Shown here: positions 8,472-17,426 of the stretch, in pieces
Layout: every line of letters starts with the position of its first letter
Numbering within the stretch: position 1 is the first letter of the stretch
Origin: Pseudomonadota bacterium
GTDB taxonomy: Bacteria; Myxococcota_A; Bradymonadia; Bradymonadales; GCA-2716585
NCBI GenBank assembly: GCA_005804885.1
Contig: SYOX01000123.1
Location: 1-48,133 of the forward strand
DNA length: 48,133 nt
Direction of reading: 5' to 3'
Program-made: the position numbers and the translations under genes
Notes under the pieces: generated by a model
Seen by the model: the letters and a program-made list of their open reading frames with translations, nothing else
What the model was told of the DNA's origin: nothing
Database searches by the model: none

Positions 8472-10079
8472 ATGCGCCTGCGAGCCTTTGACATCCTCGG
8501 CATCCTGGCCGTCACCTCCTGGATCGGCTGGATCGCCTTCTCGGCGCTGACCGAGGGCGGCGGCCTCGAAGACGTCGAGCGCCTGGAGATCAGCGACCAG
8601 GAGCGCAAGGACGGCTGGCGAGACGGCGTCGAGTGGCAGGGCATCTACCTCAAGGACCAGAAGGTCGGCTACATCAAGATCAAGAAGTGGCGCGAGGCCG
8701 GCGACCAGGGCGAAGTCCACCTCATCGACAGCGACATGATCCTGCACCTGACCGTCATGCGCACCCGGCAGAAGATCAAGACGAAGACGCTGGCGCGGCT
8801 GTCGCCCGACATGACCCTGGAGTCCTTCGACCTCCAGATCACCTCCGGCCCGGCCGACATGCGCATGACCGGGACGGTCGAGGGCAACACCGTCACCATG
8901 CGGATCGACAGCGGCGGCGGCGTGCAGACCGAGACGATCACCCTCAAGGAGCCCCCCAAGCTCTCCCTCTCCCTCAAGCCCTTGCTGATGCGCGAGGGGC
9001 TCAAGGCCGGCGACAAGCTCTCGACGCGCTTCTTTGACCCGGCCTCGCTGACCGAGCGCGAGCTCGTCATCACCTACAAGGGCCCCGAGAAGATCAACAT
9101 CATGGACCAGGAGGTCGAGGCCCACCACTTCGTCCAGCAGATGGGCGGCATCCAGCTCGACCTGTGGACCAACGGCATCGGGGAGGTGCTGCGCGAGAAC
9201 CTCCCCATGGGCCTCGTCGGGATGCGCGAGGCCGGCGTCGAGGCCCGCTACGGCGTCATCGCGGGCACCATCTCGCCCGCCGAGGACGTCATCGACGCCG
9301 TGTCCGTCATCCCCCACGGCTCTCCCATCTCGACCGCCGCCGTCGACCTGAGCCTGGAGCTCTCCGGCCTCTCCTTCGAAGGCCTCGATCTCGACGGGGG
9401 ACGACAGCGCTGGACCCCCGCCGACGCGGCGCAGACCAGCGGCCTCCTCCACCTCCAGGTCGAGGCCACCGCCGGCCGCCCCCTGACCCTCGGACAGCTC
9501 GCCGACCTCGACGCGGTCGCCGGCGGCGACGCCGCCCTGATCGAGTCGCTGCGCGCCAACCTCAAGCCCGAGATGATGATCCAGTCCGACGACCCCAGGA
9601 TCCTCCACCGCGCACACCTGGCCTCGGGCACCAGCCCCTCGGCTCTCCACGAGCGGCAGGTCCTGGAGGTCGCCCGGGACATCTCCCAGTGGGCCTACGA
9701 GGCCATCGCCAAGGAGAGCGTCATCGGCGTCCCCAGCGCGCTGGAGACCCTCGAAACCCTGCGCGGCGACTGCAACGAGCACACCACGCTCGTCGTGGCG
9801 CTCCTGCGCAGCGTCGGCGTGCCGGCGAGGCCAGCCGTCGGGATCGCCTACCTGCCTGACCGCGGCCGCTTCTTCTACCACGCCTGGGTGGAGATCTGGG
9901 CCCAGGGCTGGGTGGCCATCGACCCGACCTTCGGCCAGTTCCCCGCCGACATCGGCCACGTCCGCTTCGTCAATGGCGGCCTGAGCGAGCAGATCGAGAT
10001 GTTCCGCGTCATCGGCCAGCTCCAGATCGATCACCCCTTACCCGCGCCCCAGAGCACGCCGCCGCAGGCGACCCCGTGA
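8472..10079 (+). CDS. Transglutaminase-like protein, membrane-anchored
   Basis: The 535-residue product starts at the ATG after AGAGGA (8463-8468). A hydrophobic N-terminal segment (about residues 6-26) with a positive start suggests a single-pass anchor or uncleaved signal, placing the bulk in the periplasm. The C-terminal third is a transglutaminase/protease-like core. Cys434 is in GDCNEHT, His470 in YHAWVE and Asp484 in AIDPTFG, the Cys-His-Asp triad of the superfamily in the usual order. The N-terminal 300 residues are beta-rich and resemble substrate-domain regions of other bacterial transglutaminase-like proteins. ABC ATPase and permease genes follow 58 bp downstream on the same strand, so they are probably one operon. 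The substrate is unknown; a role in envelope maturation is inference. Confidence 0.88.
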   Translation: MRLRAFDILGILAVTSWIGWIAFSALTEGGGLEDVERLEISDQERKDGWRDGVEWQGIYLKDQKVGYIKIKKWREAGDQGEVHLIDSDMILHLTVMRTRQKIKTKTLARLSPDMTLESFDLQITSGPADMRMTGTVEGNTVTMRIDSGGGVQTETITLKEPPKLSLSLKPLLMREGLKAGDKLSTRFFDPASLTERELVITYKGPEKINIMDQEVEAHHFVQQMGGIQLDLWTNGIGEVLRENLPMGLVGMREAGVEARYGVIAGTISPAEDVIDAVSVIPHGSPISTAAVDLSLELSGLSFEGLDLDGGRQRWTPADAAQTSGLLHLQVEATAGRPLTLGQLADLDAVAGGDAALIESLRANLKPEMMIQSDDPRILHRAHLASGTSPSALHERQVLEVARDISQWAYEAIAKESVIGVPSALETLETLRGDCNEHTTLVVALLRSVGVPARPAVGIAYLPDRGRFFYHAWVEIWAQGWVAIDPTFGQFPADIGHVRFVNGGLSEQIEMFRVIGQLQIDHPLPAPQSTPPQATP

Positions 10080-10137
10080 GGTCGTCGCCCGCGCGGCCAG
10101 GACCACGCCGCCCCCGCGCGGCGACCCAGGAGGATCC

Positions 10138-10959
10138 ATGACACAGATCGCCGCCGAGCCTGCGCCCGAGCCCATGGTCGAGATCATCGACCTGCGCAAG
10201 GTCTACGGCGACTTCGAGGCCGTCAAGGGCCTGGACCTGCGCGTGATGCCGGGGGAGGTCTTCGGCTTCCTCGGCCCCAACGGGGCGGGCAAGACGACCA
10301 GCCTGCGGATGATCACGGGGCTGCTCAAGCCCTCCAGCGGCATCGTCCGCATCTGCGGCCGCTCCATGATCGACGATCCCGTCGCGGCCAAGTCGCTCAT
10401 CGGCTTCATCCCGGACCGCCCCTACATCTACGAGAAGCTCACCGCGGTGGAGTTCCTGAGGTTCGTCGGCGGCTTGCACGCCATGGAGCGCAAGCGGTGC
10501 GCCCGGCGGATCGAGGAGCTGCTCTCGCTCTTTGACCTGACGCGCTGGGGCGGCAGCCTGATCGAGAACTTCAGCCACGGCATGAAGCAGCGCCTGGTCA
10601 TGGCCGCCGCGCTGCTGCCCGGCCCCCGCCTCCTCGTCGTCGACGAGCCCAGGGTGGGCCTCGACCCCCAGGGCGCCCGGCTCATCAAGCAGATCTTCCG
10701 GCAGGTGTGCTCCGACGCCGGCATGACGGTCTTCTTGAGCACGCACTCGCTCGACACCGCCGAGGAGCTCTGCGACCGCATCGCGATCATGCACCACGGC
10801 GAGATGGTCAGCCTGGGGACGCTCGCGGAGCTGCGCCAGAGGGTGGGCCAGCCGGGGTCGAGGCTGGAGGAGATCTTCCTGCAGATCACCTCCGAGGAGA
10901 AGGCCGAGGAGGACAGCGCGATGATCCGGGGCATCACCCACGAAGCCGAGGGGGCTTGA
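10138..10959 (+). CDS. ABC transporter ATP-binding protein
   Basis: The 273-residue ATPase has Walker A GPNGAGKTT (46-54, Lys52), a divergent signature NFSHGMKQR (144-152) in place of LSGGQ, Walker B LLVVDE (165-170) followed by PRVGLDP, and an H-loop in LSTHSLDTAEEL. A consensus AGGAGG (10128-10133) sets the start. The next gene, a multi-spanning permease, begins directly after this stop (TGAATG, no gap), so the two form one transporter. The Asn-Phe-Ser-His-Gly-type signature is common in ABC-2/NatA-like exporters, and the adjacent permease supports export rather than uptake. The Arg in DEPR, where Thr or Ser is usual, is a minor oddity. The transported substrate cannot be inferred. Confidence 0.95.
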   Translation: MTQIAAEPAPEPMVEIIDLRKVYGDFEAVKGLDLRVMPGEVFGFLGPNGAGKTTSLRMITGLLKPSSGIVRICGRSMIDDPVAAKSLIGFIPDRPYIYEKLTAVEFLRFVGGLHAMERKRCARRIEELLSLFDLTRWGGSLIENFSHGMKQRLVMAAALLPGPRLLVVDEPRVGLDPQGARLIKQIFRQVCSDAGMTVFLSTHSLDTAEELCDRIAIMHHGEMVSLGTLAELRQRVGQPGSRLEEIFLQITSEEKAEEDSAMIRGITHEAEGA

Positions 10960-12687
10960 ATGGTCGGACATCTCTTGTGGCCGAAGTGGCGCATGCTGCT
11001 CAACGCGCCTCGCTCGGCCGACATCGGGCGTGGCAAGGCGCTCTCCTTCGTGGTCTTCGGCCTGGGCGTGTGGCTGTCGATGCTCTACGCCTCCTGGTGG
11101 TTCCTGGGCCGTTGCCTGACGGTCGAGCCCATCGGGGAGCTGCTCGTAGGCCGCATCCTCTCCCTGGCGCTGATGATCGTGTTCAGCATCTTGTTGTTTT
11201 CAAACGTGATTACGACTTTTTCAACCTTCTACCTCTCGGACGACCTCCAGCTCCTGATGTCGCGGCCCATCCCGCCCGACGCCCTCTACACCAGCCGGCT
11301 GCTGGAGACGGCCTTCCTGGCCGGCTGGATGCCGCTGCTCTTCTGCCTGCCGCCCTTCGTGGCCGCGGGGCTGCTCTTCGGGGCGAGCTGGGTGTACTAC
11401 GCGGCCCTCGTGGCGGTGCTGGCCCCGATGGTCGTGATCGCCTCGGCGCTGGCCGTGCCGCTGACCCTGGCGCTGACCAACGCCTTGCCGGCCCACCGCA
11501 CCCGCGACGTGCTGATCTTCCTGGGCGTGCTGGTCGTGGTGATCGTCTTCATCATGTTCCGCGCCATCAACCCGGAGGAGCTCTTCAACCCCGACCGCTT
11601 CGCCAACACCATGGAGCTCTTCGCCTCGCTCCAGGCGCCCAGCTCTCCCTTGCTCCCCTCGACCTGGGCCTGGGAGGCGCTCTCGCCGCTGCTGCGCGAC
11701 GAGGAGGGCTCGCCGCTGCGCCACCTGGCCGGCCTCACCTCCACCGCCGCCGCGCTCTACTTCATCGGGGCCTGGAGCTTTAGGCGCTTCCACTTCTCCG
11801 GCTACACCAAGGCCCAGGAGGGGCGGCACGCCGGCAGCGGCCTGGAGCGCGCCGCCGGCTGGATGCGCGGCCGCAGGCTGACCGGCCCCGAGGCCGCCCG
11901 CCGCGCCCTGGCCCGCCTCTCAAGCCGCAGCGGCCCCCTGGACACCCTGCAAGAACTCGTCGCCAAGGACGGCCGCGTCTTCATCCGAGACACCGCCCAG
12001 TGGTCCCAGCTCGTCCTGCTCGGCGCGCTGGTGGTGATCTACCTGTTGAACTTCCGCTACTTCCGCACCATGGGGGAGGGCGGGATCATCGGCCCGATGG
12101 GCCTCTTCGTGCTCAACATCGGGCTGTGCGGCTTCGTCGTCGCGGCCGTCGGGGTCCGCTTCCTCTTCCCCGCCGTCTCGCTCGAAGGCCGCTCCTTCTG
12201 GCTCATCAAGTCCTCGCCCTTGACCATGGACAGCTTCTTGCGCGCCAAGTGGATCGCCGGGGGGCTGCCGCTGCTGGCCCTGAGCGAGGTGCTGACCTTC
12301 CTGTCGAACCTGATGATCGGGACCCCGCTGGCGCTCACGCTCGGCGGCGTGGTCGTGATGCTGGCCATCAACGCCGGGATCTCGGGGCTGGGCATCGGCC
12401 TCGGGGCGCTCTACCCGCGCTTCCACGTCGAGAACGCCGCCAAGATCGCCTCCGGCTTCGGCGGCATCCTCTACATGATGGCCAGCCTCCTGCTCGTCAC
12501 CGTCACCATCGCCCTCGCCTTCGCCCCCTCCTGGGTGGTCTTCCACCTCACCCTCGACGGCTCCTGGGGCACGGACGGCCGAGGGCTCGCGATCGCGGCG
12601 GCCTGCCTCGTCGGCCTGTTGGCGCTCCCCCCCCTGGTCGGCCTGCTCTTCGTGCGCCTCGGCGCCAGGAGCCTTGAGCGGCGCTGA
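10960..12687 (+). CDS. ABC-2-type permease, multi-spanning
   Basis: The 575-residue integral membrane protein starts at the base after the ATPase stop, which indicates tight coupling. Many hydrophobic segments are visible, for example about residues 28-46, 66-88, 115-140 and 150-170. Another group lies near 355-410 and a final group at about 440-565. A charged cytosolic linker rich in Arg (about 285-330) splits the protein into two halves, which suggests a duplicated six-helix permease fused in one chain, as in several large ABC-2 permeases. It should form the membrane pore with the upstream ATPase. It is convergent with the repeat-containing gene at 12709, with only 21 bp between them. Confidence 0.9.
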   Translation: MVGHLLWPKWRMLLNAPRSADIGRGKALSFVVFGLGVWLSMLYASWWFLGRCLTVEPIGELLVGRILSLALMIVFSILLFSNVITTFSTFYLSDDLQLLMSRPIPPDALYTSRLLETAFLAGWMPLLFCLPPFVAAGLLFGASWVYYAALVAVLAPMVVIASALAVPLTLALTNALPAHRTRDVLIFLGVLVVVIVFIMFRAINPEELFNPDRFANTMELFASLQAPSSPLLPSTWAWEALSPLLRDEEGSPLRHLAGLTSTAAALYFIGAWSFRRFHFSGYTKAQEGRHAGSGLERAAGWMRGRRLTGPEAARRALARLSSRSGPLDTLQELVAKDGRVFIRDTAQWSQLVLLGALVVIYLLNFRYFRTMGEGGIIGPMGLFVLNIGLCGFVVAAVGVRFLFPAVSLEGRSFWLIKSSPLTMDSFLRAKWIAGGLPLLALSEVLTFLSNLMIGTPLALTLGGVVVMLAINAGISGLGIGLGALYPRFHVENAAKIASGFGGILYMMASLLLVTVTIALAFAPSWVVFHLTLDGSWGTDGRGLAIAAACLVGLLALPPLVGLLFVRLGARSLERR

Positions 12688-12689
12688 TC

Positions 12690-12729
12690 CCCTCAGGGTC
12701 GAGACCCCTCAGGGTTGAGGCCCCTCGGG
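12690..12729. repeat. Short degenerate tandem repeat at a convergent gene junction
   Basis: The motif CCCCTCAGGGT(C/T)GAG occurs twice in direct repeat and a third partial copy, CCCCTCGGGCGAGG, follows. The array runs from the permease stop into the last codons of the gene on the opposite strand. GGGTC-GA-GACCC (12696-12707) can form a small hairpin, so it may help terminate both transcripts. Evidence for a function is weak. Confidence 0.5.
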
Positions 12730-13740
12730 CGAGGAGGCCAGCCAGCGCGCCAGGGCCTCCGGGCTGGAGGACATGATCTGGTGGACGAGCGCCTCGCGCC
12801 CCTCCGAGCGCAGCCTGTCCCGCAGCGCCACGCGCTCTCCCTGTGTCAACCCGCGCCCCAGCCGCTCTTGCGTCACGAGATCCAGGAGCTGCTCCTGCCC
12901 CTTCACCTCGCCTTCGGCGTGACCTTCGGCGTGTCCTTCGGCGTGTCCTTCGGCGTGTCCTTCGGCGTGACCCTCGGCGTGACCCTCGGCGTGTCCTTCG
13001 GCGATGGCGGTCTCGCGCTGTTGGCGCTCGTACTCCCTGAGCCAGGCGATGTTGTCGATGAACTCATCATCAAGGTCGGTGCGGCTGTCTTGTTGCTTGT
13101 TCTCCACGGCGATCCTCCATCGCATGACAAGGGCCCAGAGCGCCTCCAGGGTCTTGTCGCCTTCTTTGCGGTCAAAAAGCTCTTTGAGCGCGCGCTGTTG
13201 GTGGTGTCCCCGCCCGAAGAGGCGCAGCACCATCGTGTCGTCGTTGATGGGGAGCTCGCTGACGACCAGCAGCCCCAGACAAAGCCCCGAGGCCATGCGA
13301 TACAGGCCGCTGGGCGCGCTCTGAATGTCGGGCTCGAAGCCCATCTCGGCAAGGGCGCCCGTCGGCACCCCAGGGCTCAGAACCCAGGTCATCACCCGCT
13401 CAGGGGCCGACCTTGAGGGGCTCAACCTGCGGCTCAAGGTCAAGCCCTTCTCCACCTCGGCCCGCAGATCGTCGGTGCCAGGGGTCTTGCGGTAGATCTC
13501 CAACAGGCAGCGCTTTCCGAGCAGCGAGCTCAGGAGCCCGATGAGGGGCGCGGCAGGCTGCTGCGAGGACACGAACCACACGTCTGCGTGTTGAGGGTCC
13601 GCGTCGACGGGGTGCTGGCAGCGAACCTCCCCACGGTCGGCCAGGATAAGCTCGAAGGCGTGCTTCGAGAAGGCGTCATGCCGCGCCCTGGGTCCTCCAT
13701 CATCAAGTCTCAACTTCACCCCTCCCCGTTGACTCGTCAT
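12709..13740 (-). CDS. Possible Rpn / PD-(D/E)XK-type protein with EGHA tandem repeats
   Basis: The product is 343 residues from the ATG at 13740 (MTSQRGGVKL); a longer upstream frame exists but its composition is poor. The N-terminal half resembles the Rpn/transposase-associated nuclease group by layout: a HDAF-like start, DVWF, then LLEIYRK, a plausible D...E-x-x-x-K core. About seven EGHA units follow near residues 250-277 and a helical C-terminus. Rpn-type proteins often carry such Gly/Glu/Ala repeat linkers, which is the main reason for this call. No strong Shine-Dalgarno sequence is visible. It stands alone between the ABC operon and the AAA+ pair. The family assignment is tentative; an uncharacterised protein is the alternative. 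Confidence 0.65.
   Translation of the reverse strand: MTSQRGGVKLRLDDGGPRARHDAFSKHAFELILADRGEVRCQHPVDADPQHADVWFVSSQQPAAPLIGLLSSLLGKRCLLEIYRKTPGTDDLRAEVEKGLTLSRRLSPSRSAPERVMTWVLSPGVPTGALAEMGFEPDIQSAPSGLYRMASGLCLGLLVVSELPINDDTMVLRLFGRGHHQQRALKELFDRKEGDKTLEALWALVMRWRIAVENKQQDSRTDLDDEFIDNIAWLREYERQQRETAIAEGHAEGHAEGHAEGHAEGHAEGHAEGHAEGEVKGQEQLLDLVTQERLGRGLTQGERVALRDRLRSEGREALVHQIMSSSPEALARWLASSPEGPQP
12916..12999 (-). repeat. Seven tandem 12-bp units encoding EGHA
   Basis: On the plus strand the unit reads GGCGTG(A/T)CC(T/C)TC seven times without interruption, encoding seven Glu-Gly-His-Ala units in the gene at 12709-13740. Variation is confined to two positions per unit. The array keeps the reading frame when units are gained or lost. 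Confidence 0.92.
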
Positions 13741-13928
13741 CACACACACGCGCCGATGAGCCTCCCTCGCCCTGACCGGCGAGTCAACAACAAAATGGAG
13801 ACATTTGAGCAGCCCCGGTGGCCCCCCGCAAGGCAACCGCCGGCAAGGTCGCCGTCAATGGTGGCAGTTTCAATCTTGTATTTCTGTTGGTGAGGTCGTC
13901 GAGCGAGTCTGGGTCGCTCTGATCTGCT

Positions 13929-16900
13929 TCAGGGGGTGGCGGGGCCGCCCAGGCGCGTGAGCCAGAGGCGCTCCAGGGCGTCGGCGAGGCGGCGGACGCG
14001 GAGCGTGGGGGTCTGGGCCAGGGCGTAATCTTCGATCTCGATCAGGCTCTCCCCCGAGCCGCGCCGGGTGGGCTCCTGCTTGAGTCGGCGGACGGCGGCC
14101 AGGAGGCCAGCGGGGTTCTCGGGCAGGGGGTCGTCGCCGCGCTCGATGGCCGCCTGGAAGCGCGCCCCGCCGACGATCCGGGCCTCGATCTCGTCGGCGC
14201 AGCGGAGGTCGGCCTCGGCGGAGCGGACCTGGACGCGGAGCACCTGCGGCCCCATCGAGAGGGTCTGGAGGATGTGGGTGCCGGACTCGCCCTCGAAGGC
14301 CTCGCGGACGCAGAGGCCGACGATCTTGAGGACGGCGCGGTCTGGGCGGGCGGCGATCAGCGCCTTCCAGTCCTTCGCGCCGTGCTCCAGGTGTCCCCGA
14401 TCCGAGCGCCAGCCGGCGCAGCCCTCCAGCTCGCCGCGCCAGCCGGCGTAGCCTTCGAGCAGGCCTCCCATCAGGTCCATGGCCTCGGGATCATGGTCGT
14501 CGCCGGCGCCGTGGCCGACGCGCAGAAGGTCAATAAAGACGGCGTGTTGCGAGGGGTCGTGGACGAGGGAGAGCGCCCGCTTGAGGAAGCGCACCTCGGC
14601 CAGCGCGGCCAGCAGGGGCTCGCGCTCCAGGCGCTCGGAGAGCTGGAACATCATCCTCGGATCGAAGAGGCGGACGTTGCGCGCGCGGTTGCGGTAGTCG
14701 ACCCCGCGCTCCAGGCGGGAGAAGTGAAGCACTTCGAGCATCTCGGGGTCGTCGGCCTCGCCCTGGGCCTCGATCATGGCGTCGATCATGGCGCTGAAGT
14801 CGCGCACCTGGGTGCGCATGGCGTCGAGGTCGTAGATCTTGTCGGCGTGGCCCTCGCGCCCGAGGTTGTGCAGGCGCAGGTGCTCGCGCACCAGGGCGCT
14901 GAGGCGGGCGAGGTCTTCGGAGTCGACGATCTGGCGCAGGAAGCCGGCGGCCTCGGGCAAGAGGGCCTGGAGGTCGGGCAGGGGGGCGTCGAGCAGGGGC
15001 TCCAGGGCCCACTCGACGTCGAGGGCGTCGGCCTCGGTCAGCGGCTCGGCGTGGATCATGAAGGCGCCGTCGCGGACGTAGAGGCGCAGGACCTCCATGG
15101 CGGCGAGGCGCCGCCCGGTGACGTGGTCGGCCAGCAGGGTGCCGATCTCGGCGTCGAGGGTGCGCTTGAGGGATCGGGCGCCCTCGCCGGGGACGAAGCC
15201 GTCGGCGACGATCTTGTCGATGACCGCGTCGCTGGCGCGCTCGACGAAGATGCGCCGCTCGGTCAGGCCGCGGCGGGTCAGCAGGCGACCCAGCTCGCGG
15301 GCGGCGACCTGGGCGGCGGCGGGTCGCGAGAGGGGCCGGAAGGGGACGATCTGGTCGATGCGGTTGAAGAGCTCGGGGGAGAAGAAGCCCTCGACGGCGC
15401 GGGCGACGTCGTGCATGACGGCCTCGGCGCTCTGGCCGAAGCCGACCGGCTCGCGGGCGCGGGCGCCGAGGTTGCTGGTCATGACGATGACGGCGTGGGT
15501 GAAGTCGGCCGTGTTGCCGGCCGCGTCGGTCAGGCGGCCCTCGTCAAAGAGCTGCAGGAGCAGGCCGAGGGCGCGGCCGTGGGCCTTCTCGATCTCGTCG
15601 AGCAGGACGACGCAGAAGGGCTGGTCGCGGACCTGCCGGGTCAGGAGGCCCTCGGGATCGAAGCGGTCGCCGACGAGGCGGGCGGCGGCGCCGGGGTGGT
15701 TGAACTCACTCATGTCGAGGCGGATCAGGCGCCTGGGGTCGCTGTAGAGCTCGGCGGCCAGGGCGCGGGCCAGCTCGGTCTTGCCGACGCCGGTGGGGCC
15801 TGTGAAGAGGAAGACGCCGTAGGGGCGGCGCGGATCGGTCAGGCCGGCGCGGATGCGCAGGATGAGGTCGGTGACGGCCTCGACGCCCTGGGGCTGGCCC
15901 ATGACGCGGGCCTCGAAGCGGGCGCGCAGGGATTGGGGGTCGAGGGCCTCGGAGGGGGCCAGCAGCGAGGCGGGCAGGCCGGTGCGGGCCGAGAGCAGCT
16001 CGATGACGGCCTCGGGGCCGATGCCGATCTTCGGGTCGGTCCAGGTCTCGGGGTCGGGGCGCTGGCCCTTCTGGTGGGCCTCGGCCTCGCGGGCGAGGCG
16101 GCGCAGGGCGTCCAGGGCCTTGCCGGGGAAGGCCTGTCCGGTCAGCAGGGTGTCGGTCATCTCCAGGGCGGCGCGCAGGCACAGGGGGTTGAAGATGACC
16201 TTGTGGCGAGCTTCGAGCAGGCGGGCCTCGCCGATCATCATGCGGAGCGTCTCGGCCTGGGTGGTCTCGGGCAGGTTGACGCGGGTCAGCAGGGCGGCGA
16301 AGGAGGGGGCGTCGTCTTCGAGGCGCTGGAGCTGCGCGGGGGTGCACTCGCCGATGAGGATCAGCTCGCCGCGGCTGATGGGCCCGCGGAAGAAGGCGGC
16401 GAGGCTGCGGTCGCTGTCGCGGGTGCGTCCGAGCTGGCCGAAGGCGGCCAGGTCTTCGATCCAGAGGATGACCTTGCGGGCGCGGGTGTCGTCGAGGATC
16501 TCGACGCAGCGCTGCTCCCAGTCGCCGAGGTACTTCATGCCGGCGATGATGCGGCTGCCGCTCAGGCGCCAGACGGCCCAGGCGCGGTCGAGGTTGCGGT
16601 GCGTGCGCCAGTCGTCGGCGTCGAGCATGTCGGCGACGAGGCGGTTCAGGGCGATGGTCTTGCCGCAGCCGGGCGGCCCGACGACGAGGGTGGAGCGCTT
16701 GCGGGGGCCGCACAGGGCCTGCTGGAGCTGCTGGCGGCAGGGCTCGCGGGGGGCGCCGAGGGGCAGGAGGCCGTCGGCGGCGCGGAGGCTGAGGTTCAGG
16801 GCGAGGCGAGGGAGGACCTTGAGGCCCTTCTTGCTGGATCGCTTGTCCTTTTTCTGGATGGGGTCGGCCTTGAGGTCATCCCAGAGGGAGGCTTGCTCCT

Positions 16901-17426
16901 TGGGGAGCTTGTCGAGCAGGCTCCTGGGGTGTGCGGTGAAGGCGAGGGTGCGGAGCTGGTCCTTGGGGGGGGCCTTGAGGTCTTCGATCTCGTGGTCTTC
17001 GAGGGCGGCCCAGGCCCTCTGGAGGTATCGGGCGGCCTGCTCGTCGAGGGGCTGGTCGGGGTCAAGGGGGAACCACTCTTCCTGGCGGTGGGGGTGGTAG
17101 GCGACGAGGATCTGGTCTTCGGCGTTGGCCCAGCGGGGCTCGACGACGATGGGGAAGAGGCCGGTGATCTTGCGCCGTCGGCCATCGGCGCGCAGGGAGA
17201 GGGAGAGCCTGGCGCGCTCCAGGCGCATGCCGCGGGACATCTGGAGGATCTCGGTCTCGACGGGGTGCAGCTTGCCGATGTCGCGCTTGAGGCGGTCGGC
17301 GATGGACTGCTGGATCTTCATGGGGCTGCGGCCGGACTTGCGGATCGTGTGCGGGCCGAGGCCGAGGGTGATCCAGTCGAGGTCGCCGTCCGCGCGGGCC
17401 TCGTAGATGGGGACGGTGACGTTCAA
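13929..17426 (-). CDS. ClpB-like AAA+ ATPase with release-factor-like C-terminus (downstream partner)
   Basis: The product is 1165 residues. I chose the TTG at 17426: GAGGAG sits just upstream, and the TTG overlaps the TGA stop of the upstream gene. The unusual N-terminal ~190 residues are unrecognised. The first AAA+ module has Walker A GPPGCGKT (Lys256) and WIEDL near 322. The second is very ClpB/ClpA-like: GPTGVGKTELA (Lys549), RLDMSEFNHPGAA, LLDEIEKAH (about 605), VIVMTSNLGARA. After about residue 780 come a helical segment and a region resembling the PCRF part of RF2: VFIDLLRVGHGAG, then LKIVG...GESGTHILQ near 1035-1050. No GGQ motif is seen. Cytosolic disaggregase or remodelling activity is inferred; the release-factor resemblance is an alignment by eye. 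Confidence 0.88.
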   Translation of the reverse strand: MNVTVPIYEARADGDLDWITLGLGPHTIRKSGRSPMKIQQSIADRLKRDIGKLHPVETEILQMSRGMRLERARLSLSLRADGRRRKITGLFPIVVEPRWANAEDQILVAYHPHRQEEWFPLDPDQPLDEQAARYLQRAWAALEDHEIEDLKAPPKDQLRTLAFTAHPRSLLDKLPKEQASLWDDLKADPIQKKDKRSSKKGLKVLPRLALNLSLRAADGLLPLGAPREPCRQQLQQALCGPRKRSTLVVGPPGCGKTIALNRLVADMLDADDWRTHRNLDRAWAVWRLSGSRIIAGMKYLGDWEQRCVEILDDTRARKVILWIEDLAAFGQLGRTRDSDRSLAAFFRGPISRGELILIGECTPAQLQRLEDDAPSFAALLTRVNLPETTQAETLRMMIGEARLLEARHKVIFNPLCLRAALEMTDTLLTGQAFPGKALDALRRLAREAEAHQKGQRPDPETWTDPKIGIGPEAVIELLSARTGLPASLLAPSEALDPQSLRARFEARVMGQPQGVEAVTDLILRIRAGLTDPRRPYGVFLFTGPTGVGKTELARALAAELYSDPRRLIRLDMSEFNHPGAAARLVGDRFDPEGLLTRQVRDQPFCVVLLDEIEKAHGRALGLLLQLFDEGRLTDAAGNTADFTHAVIVMTSNLGARAREPVGFGQSAEAVMHDVARAVEGFFSPELFNRIDQIVPFRPLSRPAAAQVAARELGRLLTRRGLTERRIFVERASDAVIDKIVADGFVPGEGARSLKRTLDAEIGTLLADHVTGRRLAAMEVLRLYVRDGAFMIHAEPLTEADALDVEWALEPLLDAPLPDLQALLPEAAGFLRQIVDSEDLARLSALVREHLRLHNLGREGHADKIYDLDAMRTQVRDFSAMIDAMIEAQGEADDPEMLEVLHFSRLERGVDYRNRARNVRLFDPRMMFQLSERLEREPLLAALAEVRFLKRALSLVHDPSQHAVFIDLLRVGHGAGDDHDPEAMDLMGGLLEGYAGWRGELEGCAGWRSDRGHLEHGAKDWKALIAARPDRAVLKIVGLCVREAFEGESGTHILQTLSMGPQVLRVQVRSAEADLRCADEIEARIVGGARFQAAIERGDDPLPENPAGLLAAVRRLKQEPTRRGSGESLIEIEDYALAQTPTLRVRRLADALERLWLTRLGGPATP

